Assembly (NCBI RefSeq): GCF_033947565.1
Contig: NZ_JARPVX010000071.1
Span: 1-20,815, forward strand
Direction: 5' to 3'
From: Lichenihabitans sp033947565
GTDB lineage: Bacteria > Pseudomonadota > Alphaproteobacteria > Rhizobiales > Beijerinckiaceae
DNA length: 20,815 bases
Part shown: piece by piece, positions 1 through 7,192 of the stretch
Numbering within the stretch: position 1 is the first letter of the stretch
Layout of the letters: each line of letters opens with the position of its first letter
Made by a program: the position numbers and the translations under genes
The notes under the pieces: model-generated
Databases searched by the model: none
Told to the model about the DNA's origin: nothing
What the model saw: the letters and a program-made list of their open reading frames with translations, nothing else

Positions 1-630
1 ATTGGGGCCACCACCGCCACTACCGCGACCGCCGACGCCACCGGCGCGGTGCCGACGCCCGCCCAGCAGGTGGTTACGGCGCTGCAGTCCCTGGCGCCGG
101 CACCCGCCCCAGCCGGACGGGCCGCCGCAACGCTGTCGGCCGCGAACGGAGCCAGCACGGCGGCCGCCGCGACCGTGACCGACGAAAAGGCCGTGGCCGG
201 TGCCCTGAAGACCCTGACGATCCAGCTGAACCCGGACCACCTCGGGCCGGTGTCGGTGACGCTGCGCATGAAGAACGACGCCGTCGATATCCAGATCGCC
301 GTCAGCACGCCCCAGGCACTGCACCTGCTCGAGCGCGACCGGCACGTGTTGTCGGCGGCCGTCGAGGCGCTGGGCGGCGCCACGGCCGACCTGCGGCTCG
401 ACGATTCGACCCCGACGTCGAGCGATACGGGAAGCGGCGGCGCTTCGACGAACGGCGGCGCCTCGCAACAGCAGCCACAGGGCGCTTCTGCCGATTCCGC
501 CTCGACGGGCCGCCGGGGATCGAATGCGCCCGCGACCTCCGACGACACCAACCAGAGCGATCGCGATGATCCGACCCAAGCGCCGCCCGCAGCTCCGAGC
601 CGCTTTTCGGACGGCAGCCTTTATCTGTAG
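1..630 (+). CDS. fliK: Flagellar hook-length control protein FliK, C-terminal part (5' end outside window)
   Basis: The frame is open from base 1 to a TAG at 628-630, so the gene enters from the left; 209 residues are visible. The first half is Ala/Thr/Pro-rich linker. A Flg_hook-type domain lies at about bases 205-408, with the recognisable core TIQLNPDHLGPVSVTLRM, where the conserved 'L-P-LG-V-V' pattern of FliK C-terminal domains is clear. A Gln/Ser/Asn-rich tail of about 70 residues follows. In the family, FliK is exported as a molecular ruler and its C-terminal domain contacts FlhB to switch export from hook to filament subunits. A GTG at 49 exists but is not a credible start because the frame continues upstream. 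The 3' end overlaps the transglycosylase gene by 65 bases in another frame. The identity rests on the domain plus the flagellar neighbours. Confidence 0.88.
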   Translation: MGATTATTATADATGAVPTPAQQVVTALQSLAPAPAPAGRAAATLSAANGASTAAAATVTDEKAVAGALKTLTIQLNPDHLGPVSVTLRMKNDAVDIQIAVSTPQALHLLERDRHVLSAAVEALGGATADLRLDDSTPTSSDTGSGGASTNGGASQQQPQGASADSASTGRRGSNAPATSDDTNQSDRDDPTQAPPAAPSRFSDGSLYL

Positions 631-1183
631 CCTGCTGGCCGGCAATGGCGCGGCGCTGGCGGGCTCCTGCGAAAAGGAGATCGCCGGCGCCGCCAAGCGC
701 TACGACGTGCCGCTCGCGGTGTTCTACGCCGTGGGGCTGAACGAGACCGGCGGCCGTGACGGGTTGCAGCCCTATGCGATGAACATCGACGGGCGTCCGA
801 GCGTGAACGGCAGCCTCGCCGAAGGATTGGCGGCCTTTGCGGCGGCGCGGCGCAACGGCGCCAAGCTGATCGACGTCGGCTGCATGCAGATCAACTACAA
901 GTATCACGGCGACAAGTTCGGCTCCGTCACCGAAATGTTCGACCCGGCCCACAACATCGATTACGCGGCCCGGTTCCTGAAGGAATTGCGGGCCCGCGAG
1001 GGCACCTGGACGCTGGCGGTGGCACGCTACAATGCAGGCCCCAACAACAACCCGGCGCAGAAAAAATACGTCTGCGCCGTGATCGGCAAGATGGTGAAGA
1101 GCGGCTTCGGGGCCTGGACCGACAATGCCCGCAGCTTCTGCGGCGTCGGCGGCGGCCGTCCGGCGTCTGACGCCCCAGCCTGA
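566..1183 (+). CDS. Secreted lytic transglycosylase (SLT domain), probably flagellum-associated
   Basis: The 205-residue product starts with a basic region and a hydrophobic stretch ending in ALA at residues 30-32, a typical Sec signal peptide with cleavage before Gly33. The mature part carries the SLT-type lysozyme-like fold signature: the likely catalytic Glu60 in GLNETGG, GCMQIN at 105-110, and ARYNAGPN at 153-160. Such enzymes cleave the glycan strand of peptidoglycan with formation of 1,6-anhydro-MurNAc. ATG 566 was chosen because the signal peptide begins there; an in-frame ATG at 524 would add 14 residues ahead of it. The gene overlaps fliK out of frame by 65 bases and ends 44 bases before flgE. 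I infer that it opens the cell wall for rod or hook passage, as SltF does in Rhodobacter. A general housekeeping transglycosylase is less likely in this position. Confidence 0.85.
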   Translation: MIRPKRRPQLRAAFRTAAFICSLLAGNGAALAGSCEKEIAGAAKRYDVPLAVFYAVGLNETGGRDGLQPYAMNIDGRPSVNGSLAEGLAAFAAARRNGAKLIDVGCMQINYKYHGDKFGSVTEMFDPAHNIDYAARFLKELRAREGTWTLAVARYNAGPNNNPAQKKYVCAVIGKMVKSGFGAWTDNARSFCGVGGGRPASDAPA

Positions 1184-1227
1184 CGCAAGCTCGACCCGGC
1201 ACTCTCCCCGAAACATCAGGAATCCCT

Positions 1228-2463
1228 ATGGGTCTCTTCAGCGCACTCAACACGGCCGTGTCCGGCATGGCCGCGCAGGCCAGCAAGCTCGGCACGATCG
1301 GCGACAATATCGCGAATTCGAGCACCACCGGCTACAAGCGCGCCTCCACCGAATTTGAAACGCTGCTCGGCAATTCAGGCTCGAGCGATTATTCGTCGGG
1401 CGGTGTGCTGACCGATGTCCGCTACGGCGTCTCGACCCAGGGCACCATCACTTCGACCACGTCGTCGACCGATCTGGCCATCAGCGGCAACGGCTTCTTC
1501 GTCGGCGAAGACAGCTCGGGCGCCCAGGCGCTGACCCGCGCGGGCTCCTTCACCAAGCAGTCCGACGGCACGCTGATGAACACGGCCGGCTATACCCTGA
1601 TGGGCTACCAGCTGCCGAGCGGCTCCACCCTGCAGGCCATCAACGTCGGCAGCACCGGCCTCGTGGCTTCTGCATCGAGCAGCGCCACCTTGTCGGTCAA
1701 CCTCAATTCGGCTGCCGACGTGGTGGCATCGGGCAGCCTGCCATCCGCCAACACAAGCGCCTCGACCTACACCTACACCCAGCAGATGACGGCCTACGAC
1801 AATCTGGGGACGCCGATCACGCTCGACGTCTACATGACGAAATCCGACACCAGCGGCGACTATAGCGTCTCGGTCTACAACCATTCCGGCGCGGCCTCGA
1901 GCACGTCGAACTTCCCTTATTCTTCGAGCGCTCTGACCACGACATCCTTGGCGTTCAACGCCTCGACCGGCAATTATTCGAGCGGCAGCCCGATCTCGGT
2001 GACGATTCCCAACGGCAACACGCTGTCCATCGACATGAGCAAGTCGACCATGCTGGCCGCGAAATCGTCCACCACCACCAGCACCATCGACGGCTCGGCG
2101 CCGGCCTCGTTGAAATCCATCACGGTCGGCAGCGATGGCACGGTGAACCAGGTTTATTCGAACGGCGTCACCAAGGCGGCCTACCAGGTGGCGCTCGCCA
2201 ACGTGACGAGCCCGGACCTGCTGACCACCATCTCGGGCGACGCCTACACGACCAACAGCGAATCGGGTTCGATCGTTCTCGCGACGCCCGGATCGGGCGG
2301 CATGGGCACCATCCAGTCGTCGTCGCTCGAGGGCTCGACCGTCGATCTGGCGACGGAGCTGACCGACATGATCTCGGCCCAGCGCGGCTACGAGGCCAAT
2401 TCCAAGGTGCTGCAGACCGCGTCGGACCTGCTCGGCACCCTCAACAACATCCGCGTCTCGTAA
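1228..2463 (+). CDS. flgE: Flagellar hook protein FlgE
   Basis: The product is 411 residues, a normal size for an alphaproteobacterial hook subunit. The N-terminal rod/hook signature is present at about residues 1-47 (MGLFSALNTAVSGM, then NIANSSTTGYKR), and the C-terminal coiled-coil signature ends the protein (ELTDMISAQRGYEANSKVL, then LLGTLNNI). Between them lies a long Ser/Thr-rich region forming the surface-exposed domains. FlgE polymerises outside the cell into the curved hook joining rod and filament. The ATG start is preceded by AGGA at 1218-1221 with a 6-base spacer. The gene sits 44 bases after the transglycosylase gene and 33 bases before flgK. In several rhizobia the regulator gene rem lies just before flgE; it is absent here. 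Confidence 0.95.
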   Translation: MGLFSALNTAVSGMAAQASKLGTIGDNIANSSTTGYKRASTEFETLLGNSGSSDYSSGGVLTDVRYGVSTQGTITSTTSSTDLAISGNGFFVGEDSSGAQALTRAGSFTKQSDGTLMNTAGYTLMGYQLPSGSTLQAINVGSTGLVASASSSATLSVNLNSAADVVASGSLPSANTSASTYTYTQQMTAYDNLGTPITLDVYMTKSDTSGDYSVSVYNHSGAASSTSNFPYSSSALTTTSLAFNASTGNYSSGSPISVTIPNGNTLSIDMSKSTMLAAKSSTTTSTIDGSAPASLKSITVGSDGTVNQVYSNGVTKAAYQVALANVTSPDLLTTISGDAYTTNSESGSIVLATPGSGGMGTIQSSSLEGSTVDLATELTDMISAQRGYEANSKVLQTASDLLGTLNNIRVS

Positions 2464-2496
2464 GGCGCCGCGTCCGACCACAGGTGAGTTGATCCC

Positions 2497-4002
2497 ATGG
2501 GCCTGTCCACCACGCTCTCCATCGCGCAGGCGGCGCTGCAGGCCAACGCGAACCAGACCACGGTGGTGTCCAAGAACATCGCCGGGGTCAACGACGCCGG
2601 CTATTCGCGGCGCATCGCCAGCCTCACCACCCAAGCGGACGGGATTCCGACCGTCACGGTGTCGCGGTCGTCGAACACCGAATTGTTCAACCAGCTGCTG
2701 AGCTCCACCTCGGACGCGCAATCGGCGGATGCCCTGTCGTCCGGCCTCGATGCCCTGGAACAAACCGTCAACCTGACCAGCAGCGCCTCGAACAGCGAAA
2801 GCAGCACCGACAAGACATCGGTCGGCACCTCCCCGGCTGCCCTGCTGGCCAGCTTGACCGCGGCCCTGACCAGCTATGCGGCGGCGCCCGACAATACGGC
2901 GCTCGGCCAAGCTTTCCTGAGCGACGCCAAAGCCCTGGCCAGTAAGCTCAATGCCGCCTCGACGACGGTGCAGACCGTCCGCAAGCAGGCCGACACGGAC
3001 ATCGCCAATGCGGTGACGGACGCCAATGCGCTGTTGAGCCAGTTCACCGCGGTCAACACCGCCATCGTGACCGGCACCGCCACGGGCGCCGACATTTCCG
3101 ACCAGCAGGACAAGCGCGACAGCATCCTGACGGCCTTGTCGAAGGACATGGGCATCGTCACGACCACCAACGTCGATGGCAGCATGTCGATCTACACCGA
3201 CAGCGGCGTGACGTTGTTCGACCGCAAGCCCAACACGATCACCTTCTCCCCCACCACGACCTTTGCGGATGGCACCACGGGCAATGCCGTGGTGGTGGCC
3301 GGCATCCCGATCACCGGCTCGTCTTCCGTGATGCCGCTGGCGAGCGGCAGCATCGCGGGCCTCACGGGGCTGCGGGACACCACGACGGTCGCCTATCAGA
3401 ACCAGCTGAACCAGATCGCCTCGGGCCTCGTCACGGTCTTCGCGGACAGCGACCAGACGGGTGGGTCCGCCGCCACCATCCCGGGCCTGTTCACCTATTC
3501 GGGCTCGCCCGCCATGCCGAGCACCGGGCAGACCGGGCTGGCGGCCGCCATCACGGTGAACGCCAATGCAGACCCGTCGAAAGGCGGCTCGCTGGCCCGC
3601 ATGCGCGACGGCAATGTCGGCGACCCGACGAATGCGGCCTATAACGCCAACACCACCGGGGCCGCGGCCTTCTCGACCCGCCTGATGGCGCTCGGCACGG
3701 CGCTCAACACGGCGCAAACCTTCGATGCCACCTCGGGAGCGGCCGCTTCCGGGACGCTTGCGGCCTATGCGGGCTCGTCGGTGTCCTGGCTCGAGGCATC
3801 GCGCTCGACTGCCACCGCGACGTCCACGAGCGCCAGCGCCCTGGTCAATCAAGCGACCACGAGCTTGTCGAATTCAACGGGCGTTAACCTCGATGATCAA
3901 TTGTCGCAGATGCTGGACCTCGAGCATTCCTACTCGGCGTCGGCGGAACTGATGTCGACCGTGAAGTCGATGTTCGGCTCCTTGATCTCGGCCATGCAGT
4001 AA
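2497..4002 (+). CDS. flgK: Flagellar hook-associated protein 1 (FlgK)
   Basis: The 501-residue protein begins with the FlgK-type N-terminal helix (MGLSTTLSIAQAALQANANQ), followed by the NIAGVNDAGYSRR motif that corresponds to the 'N-A/T-x-GY-R' signature of axial proteins. It ends with a conserved terminal helix (NLDDQLSQMLDLEHSYSAS). The middle is Ser/Thr/Ala-rich and variable, as expected for a junction protein. FlgK forms the first ring between hook and filament, together with FlgL. The ATG has a clear Shine-Dalgarno sequence, AGGTGAG at 2482-2488, with an 8-base spacer. It follows flgE and precedes flgL by 12 bases, the usual order. Its length is within the family range. Confidence 0.94.
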   Translation: MGLSTTLSIAQAALQANANQTTVVSKNIAGVNDAGYSRRIASLTTQADGIPTVTVSRSSNTELFNQLLSSTSDAQSADALSSGLDALEQTVNLTSSASNSESSTDKTSVGTSPAALLASLTAALTSYAAAPDNTALGQAFLSDAKALASKLNAASTTVQTVRKQADTDIANAVTDANALLSQFTAVNTAIVTGTATGADISDQQDKRDSILTALSKDMGIVTTTNVDGSMSIYTDSGVTLFDRKPNTITFSPTTTFADGTTGNAVVVAGIPITGSSSVMPLASGSIAGLTGLRDTTTVAYQNQLNQIASGLVTVFADSDQTGGSAATIPGLFTYSGSPAMPSTGQTGLAAAITVNANADPSKGGSLARMRDGNVGDPTNAAYNANTTGAAAFSTRLMALGTALNTAQTFDATSGAAASGTLAAYAGSSVSWLEASRSTATATSTSASALVNQATTSLSNSTGVNLDDQLSQMLDLEHSYSASAELMSTVKSMFGSLISAMQ

Positions 4003-4014
4003 GGGAGGGCTTCG

Positions 4015-5055
4015 GTGGTTTACGTATCGTCACCCTCGATCACATCGGTTTCGCGCCAGAACGTGCTGCAGGTGCAGTCGAAGCTGTCGGATGCCCAGTC
4101 TGAGCTCGCGAGCGGCGTTTACGCCGATGTCGGATTGACGCTCGGGGCCCGGTCGAGCCAGCTCGTCGCCCTGCAGCAGCAGCAGGCGAGCCTGGCCACC
4201 TACCAGACCAACAACACGCTGGCCACGACGCGGCTGTCCTCCACGGTCACGTCGCTCGATTCGATCCGCACCGCCGCCTCGAGCTTCCTGTCGGCCTTGA
4301 CCACGGCGTCGAGCAGCGGCGGCTTGACGACCTCGCTGCAGACCAATGCCAGCTCGTCGCTCGCCGCCATGACGTCGGCGCTGAACATTTCCGTGTCGGG
4401 CCAGTATATTTTCGGCGGCATCAACACGGCTGTTCAGCCGGTGACCACCTATACCAGCACGGCGGCCAACAAGACCGCGATCGACGCGGCCTTTTCGTCC
4501 AGCTTCGGCACGAGCCAGACCTCGTCGAGCGCCGGCAGCATCAGCGGCACCGACATGCAAAGCTTCCTGAGCGGCAGCTTCGCCAGCATGTTCACCGCCT
4601 CGAACTTCACCACCAACTGGTCTTCGGCGTCCAGCACCCCGATCAGCAGCGAGATCTCGTCGGGGCAGACGATCAACACATCGGTGTCGGCCAACGAGGC
4701 GCCGTTCCGGCAGCTGTCGCAAGCTTATGCGATGGTGACGGAATTCGGCGGCTCGAACTTCGGCTCGGCCGCCAGCGCGGCGGTGTTGTCGGCCGCCACA
4801 AGCCTCGTCAGCAGCGCCATCAACAACCTGACCACCCTGCAGGCGGGCGTCGGCATCGCCCAGACGGCGGTCAGCGATGCCGACACGGCCCTGTCGACGC
4901 AAAGCGACATCCTTTCCACCCAGGTGGATGCCATGGCGGGCGTCAACCAGACCGACCTGTCGACCAGCATCGCGACGCTGCAGACGCAGCTCAACGCCAC
5001 CTATTCGGTGACGGCCCAGCTGCAGAAACTGAGCCTCGTCAACTACCTCGGCTAA
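4015..5055 (+). CDS. flgL: Flagellar hook-associated protein 3 (FlgL)
   Basis: The product has 346 residues with a flagellin-like N-terminal helical region (QSKLSDAQSELASG) and a matching C-terminal helix (SIATLQTQLNATYSVTAQL). This is the layout of FlgL and flagellins. Its placement directly after flgK identifies it as FlgL rather than a filament subunit. The start is a GTG at 4015, preceded by GGGAGGG at 4003-4009 with a 5-base spacer, and lies only 12 bases after the flgK stop. FlgL makes the second junction ring on which the filament is built. The central domain is unusually rich in Ser, Thr and Ala, as in the other axial proteins here. No ATG in frame near the start would fit better. Confidence 0.92.
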   Translation: MVYVSSPSITSVSRQNVLQVQSKLSDAQSELASGVYADVGLTLGARSSQLVALQQQQASLATYQTNNTLATTRLSSTVTSLDSIRTAASSFLSALTTASSSGGLTTSLQTNASSSLAAMTSALNISVSGQYIFGGINTAVQPVTTYTSTAANKTAIDAAFSSSFGTSQTSSSAGSISGTDMQSFLSGSFASMFTASNFTTNWSSASSTPISSEISSGQTINTSVSANEAPFRQLSQAYAMVTEFGGSNFGSAASAAVLSAATSLVSSAINNLTTLQAGVGIAQTAVSDADTALSTQSDILSTQVDAMAGVNQTDLSTSIATLQTQLNATYSVTAQLQKLSLVNYLG

Positions 5056-5096
5056 AACCGCGACACCCCGAGCCCACCCCCGCGCAAGGGATTGGA

Positions 5097-5444
5097 ATGT
5101 ATCAGTACTCCTACTCCGAAATCCTCGAAGACAGCGTCACCGATGGCCGTGCGGCCGAGCGGCGCGCCCTGGATCACGCGGCCGACCTGCTGCTGGCCGC
5201 CGCCGAGACGGCCCCGGGGTCGCGGGCCGAACAGGAGGCGCTGGCCTTTACGTCGCAGCTCTGGGGCATCTTCATCAAGTCGTTGACGAGCCCCGACAAC
5301 GACCTGCCGGCCAAGCTGCGGGCGGATCTCATCTCGGTCGGTCTCGGCATCCTGGCCGAGATCGCCCGCATCGACACGGGCGACTCGCGCGATCTGGCGG
5401 CCCTGGCGGACATCTGCGGCATCATCCGTGACGGCTTGGCTTAA
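5097..5444 (+). CDS. flaF: Flagellar biosynthesis regulator FlaF
   Basis: The 115-residue, mostly helical protein begins MYQYSYSEILEDS and contains LWGIFIKSLTSPDNDLP, the conserved segment of the FlaF family. FlaF is specific to Alphaproteobacteria. In Caulobacter and Brucella it is needed for flagellin synthesis or secretion and acts opposite to FlbT. The ATG at 5097 has AAGGGA at 5085-5090 with a 6-base spacer. The gene lies 41 bases after flgL and 9 bases before flbT. The pairing with flbT is one of the strongest taxonomic clues in the window. No transmembrane segment or signal peptide is seen, fitting a cytoplasmic role. Confidence 0.93.
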   Translation: MYQYSYSEILEDSVTDGRAAERRALDHAADLLLAAAETAPGSRAEQEALAFTSQLWGIFIKSLTSPDNDLPAKLRADLISVGLGILAEIARIDTGDSRDLAALADICGIIRDGLA

Positions 5445-5453
5445 GGCTCGACC

Positions 5454-5858
5454 ATGCACATTACCCTTCGCGCCAACGAGAAGATCTACATCAACGGCGC
5501 CGTGTTGAAGCCGGACCGGAAGGTGTCGCTCGAGCTGCTCAACGATGCCGTGTTCCTGCTCCAGGCGCATGTCATGCTGGAAAGCGATGCCACGACGCCG
5601 ATGCGCCAGCTTTATTACATCGTGCAGCTGATGCTGATGGACCCGCACGATCTCGCCATCAACGGCACCGTGTTCGAACAGCAAAGCCGCGCCATGGCGG
5701 CCGTCTACAAGGACCAGGGCATCCTTGAGGGGCTTGCCAAGGTGTCGGCCCTGGTCGGGCGCAAGCGCCATTTCGAGGCCTTGAAGCTGATCCGCACGCT
5801 GTTGCCGCTCGAACAAGAGTTGGTCGCCCCGGTGGCGGCCCTGGCCCAGGCGTCCTAG
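5454..5858 (+). CDS. flbT: Flagellin-synthesis repressor FlbT
   Basis: The 134-residue protein starts MHITLRANEKIYINGAVL and contains the family stretch with FLLQAHVML and YYIVQLMLMDP. FlbT in Caulobacter binds the 5' untranslated region of flagellin mRNA and promotes its decay when hook assembly is incomplete; in other alphaproteobacteria it can act positively. The ATG lies 9 bases after the flaF stop, so the two are probably co-translated. The TAG stop codon (5856-5858) overlaps the start of a 17-bp perfect inverted repeat. The C-terminal end is Ala/Val-rich and slightly variable in the family. Identity is well supported by sequence and position; the regulatory direction in this organism is not visible. 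Confidence 0.93.
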   Translation: MHITLRANEKIYINGAVLKPDRKVSLELLNDAVFLLQAHVMLESDATTPMRQLYYIVQLMLMDPHDLAINGTVFEQQSRAMAAVYKDQGILEGLAKVSALVGRKRHFEALKLIRTLLPLEQELVAPVAALAQAS

Positions 5859-5894
5859 GGTCTGTCTGGTTCCGCTTGGAACCAGACAGACCCT
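5857..5894. repeat. Perfect 17-bp inverted repeat (stem-loop) at the flbT stop codon
   Basis: The left arm AGGGTCTGTCTGGTTCC at 5857-5873 is exactly complementary to the right arm at 5878-5894, with a GCTT loop at 5874-5877. The hairpin starts inside the flbT TAG codon. There is no run of T after it, so a simple intrinsic terminator is not obvious. It could be a terminator, an mRNA-stabilising or processing hairpin between flbT and flgD, or one copy of a dispersed palindromic repeat family. The symmetry is directly visible; the role is open. Confidence 0.9.
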
Positions 5895-5922
5895 CGCATT
5901 CCTTCGGGGTCGGCTGCCCCAA

Positions 5923-5950
5923 CGGGCCGGGTGGTGCCCCACCTGGCCCG
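5923..5950. repeat. Second stem-loop in the flbT-flgD gap
   Basis: A 12-bp stem pairs 5923-5934 (CGGGCCGGGTGG) with 5939-5950, closed by the loop TGCC; one pair is a G-T wobble. It lies 28 bases after the first hairpin. A short GGGGT/GCCCC stem (5906-5910 with 5916-5920) sits between them, so about 95 bases can fold into three consecutive hairpins. The gap contains no ORF worth calling. The arrangement is reminiscent of intergenic repeat mosaics, but only one copy is present in this window. Confidence 0.75.
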
Positions 5951-5992
5951 GTGAGAGTCTAGCCGCGGCCCGCCGCATCCAAAGGGTTCCCC

Positions 5993-6424
5993 ATGACGAC
6001 CGTCAGCTCCGCCACCTCTAGCACCGCCGCCGCCACGACCGCGGCGAGCGCCACCTCGTCGAGCTCCGCCACGACGGTCGACTACAATTCGTTCCTGCAG
6101 CTGCTGGTGCAGGAACTGAAGAACCAGGACCCGACGAGCCCGTCGGACCCGACCCAATACCTGAGCCAGATCGCCACCTTCTCGAATGTCGAGCAGGGCG
6201 TGAACATGAACAGCAAGCTGAAGACGCTGCTGACCAGCTCGGCCCTGACCCAGGCCGAGAGCACCATCGGCCGCACGGTGACCTCGGGCACGGTGTCGGG
6301 CACGGTGTCGTCGGTGTCGGTGTCGTCCGACGGCACCGCCACCGCCACCCTGTCGAGCGGCGGCACGGTGACGCTCGACGATGCGGTCACCATCGGCGGC
6401 AGCAGCACGAGCTCGACCACGTGA
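5993..6424 (+). CDS. flgD: Flagellar hook cap / basal-body rod modification protein FlgD
   Basis: The 143-residue product has a Ser/Thr/Ala-rich N-terminus and then the conserved FlgD core YNSFLQLLVQELKNQDP, continuing through PTQYLSQIATFSNVEQ. FlgD caps the growing hook so that FlgE can polymerise and is discarded later. The protein is short compared with the approximately 230-residue enterobacterial form because the Ig-like and tudor domains are missing; short FlgD is usual in Rhizobiales. After the core only a Ser/Thr/Gly/Val-rich tail remains. ATG 5993 is preceded by AAAGGG at 5981-5986 with a 6-base spacer. Its TGA overlaps the fliQ GTG by 4 bases. Unlike its neighbours it stands 134 bases away from the preceding gene. 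Confidence 0.92.
   Translation: MTTVSSATSSTAAATTAASATSSSSATTVDYNSFLQLLVQELKNQDPTSPSDPTQYLSQIATFSNVEQGVNMNSKLKTLLTSSALTQAESTIGRTVTSGTVSGTVSSVSVSSDGTATATLSSGGTVTLDDAVTIGGSSTSSTT
6291..6325 (+). repeat. Short tandem-like repeats of CGGTGTCG inside flgD
   Basis: Copies of CGGTGTCG occur at 6291-6298, 6303-6310, 6312-6319 and 6318-6325. They encode the Gly-Thr-Val-Ser-Ser-Val low-complexity tail of FlgD. The repeats are direct, closely spaced and could slip during replication. The unit is 8 bases with uneven spacing, so a length change would often shift the frame of the FlgD tail and of the overlapping start of fliQ's context. Confidence 0.6.
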
Positions 6425-6687
6425 ATGAGGCCGACGCCCTCGCGCTGATCCAGGCCGCGATCTGGACCACGGTGATCGCCGCCGGCCCCGCCGTCGCGAC
6501 CGCCATGGTGGTGGGCCTCGCAGTGGCGCTGTTCCAGGCCCTCACCCAGATCCAGGAGAACACCCTCACCTTCGTGCCGAAGATCGTGGCGGTGCTGCTG
6601 GTGCTGAGCTTGAGCGCGACCTTTATCGGGTCGCACATCTTCATCTTCACCCAACAAGTCTACAGCCACATCGAATCGGGGCGCTGA
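6421..6687 (+). CDS. fliQ: Flagellar type III export gate protein FliQ
   Basis: The 88-residue protein is of standard family length and contains two hydrophobic segments (about residues 15-38 and 53-76) separated by the diagnostic loop ALTQIQENTLTFVPKI. FliQ forms, with FliP and FliR, the export gate in the cytoplasmic membrane through which rod, hook and filament subunits pass. The start is a GTG overlapping the flgD TGA by 4 bases (GTGA), indicating translational coupling. The nearby ATG at 6425 is out of frame. In related rhizobial clusters flhA and fliR follow fliQ; here the next gene is a small unrelated one 42 bases downstream. Confidence 0.95.
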   Translation: MNEADALALIQAAIWTTVIAAGPAVATAMVVGLAVALFQALTQIQENTLTFVPKIVAVLLVLSLSATFIGSHIFIFTQQVYSHIESGR

Positions 6688-6729
6688 GCCGCCCCTCGGT
6701 GTTGCGCCAGAGCGGAGCCTATTGAGTTC

Positions 6730-7146
6730 ATGCCCGATCCAAGCATCGACGCGTCCCGCCCGCTTCTGGTCGAGGTCGGGGCCGGTGAACTCGTCGACAA
6801 GATCACCATCCTGCGCATCAAGGCCGAGCGCATGCGCGACCCGGCGCGGCTCGCCAACGTGCGGCACGAGCTGGCGACGCTCGAGGCCGCCCAGGCGGCC
6901 CACCTGGCGCCCTGCGCCGCACTCGACGAGCTCGCCGAAGCGCTGATGGACATCAACGGCCAGCTGTGGGCCATCGAGGACGACATCCGGCTGTACGACA
7001 AGCGCGGCGACTTCGGCCCTGGCTTCGTGGCACTCGCCCGGGCCGTCTACGAGACCAACGATCGGCGCGCCGCGGTGAAGAAGCGCATCAACCTGCTGGT
7101 GGGCGCCAGGATCGTGGAAGAAAAATCCTACGCCGGCGCTGCGTAA
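6730..7146 (+). CDS. Small conserved protein of unknown function, DUF6165-like
   Basis: The 138-residue protein has no signal peptide or membrane segment and appears largely alpha-helical and charged. Recognisable blocks are GELVDKITILRIKAERM near residues 19-35, LANVRHELATLEAA near 41-54, and IEDDIRLYDKRGDFG followed by ALARAVYETNDRRAAVKK. These blocks recall proteins annotated as DUF6165, for which I know no established function; this assignment is from memory of the family, not a search. The ATG is 42 bases after fliQ with GGAG at 6714-6717 (12-base spacer, rather long). It may be the last gene of the flagellar transcription unit. A convergent zwf gene ends 46 bases downstream. The final residues VEEKSYAGAA seem complete, with no sign of truncation. 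Confidence 0.7.
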   Translation: MPDPSIDASRPLLVEVGAGELVDKITILRIKAERMRDPARLANVRHELATLEAAQAAHLAPCAALDELAEALMDINGQLWAIEDDIRLYDKRGDFGPGFVALARAVYETNDRRAAVKKRINLLVGARIVEEKSYAGAA

Positions 7147-7153
7147 CGACGTC

Positions 7154-7180
7154 GGGGCGAAAGACAATATTCTTCGCCCC
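7154..7180. terminator. Possible terminator hairpin between convergent genes
   Basis: GGGGCGAA (7154-7161) pairs with TTCGCCCC (7173-7180) across an 11-base AT-rich loop. It lies in the 46-base gap between the convergent ends of the DUF6165-like gene and zwf, where a shared terminator is expected. Neither strand has a clear T-run after the stem, so the call is tentative. Confidence 0.4.
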
Positions 7181-7192
7181 ATCGGCCTCCGA

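Noticed and set aside
1375..3852. An 825-codon open frame on the minus strand opposite flgE and flgK
   Set aside because: The translation is Arg/Gly-rich with no domain, it covers two well-identified genes, and long antisense frames are common in GC-rich DNA with biased codon use.
5859..5992. Insertion-sequence remnant in the flbT-flgD gap
   Set aside because: Palindromes are present but there is no transposase fragment, no longer terminal repeat pair and no target-site duplication that I can see.
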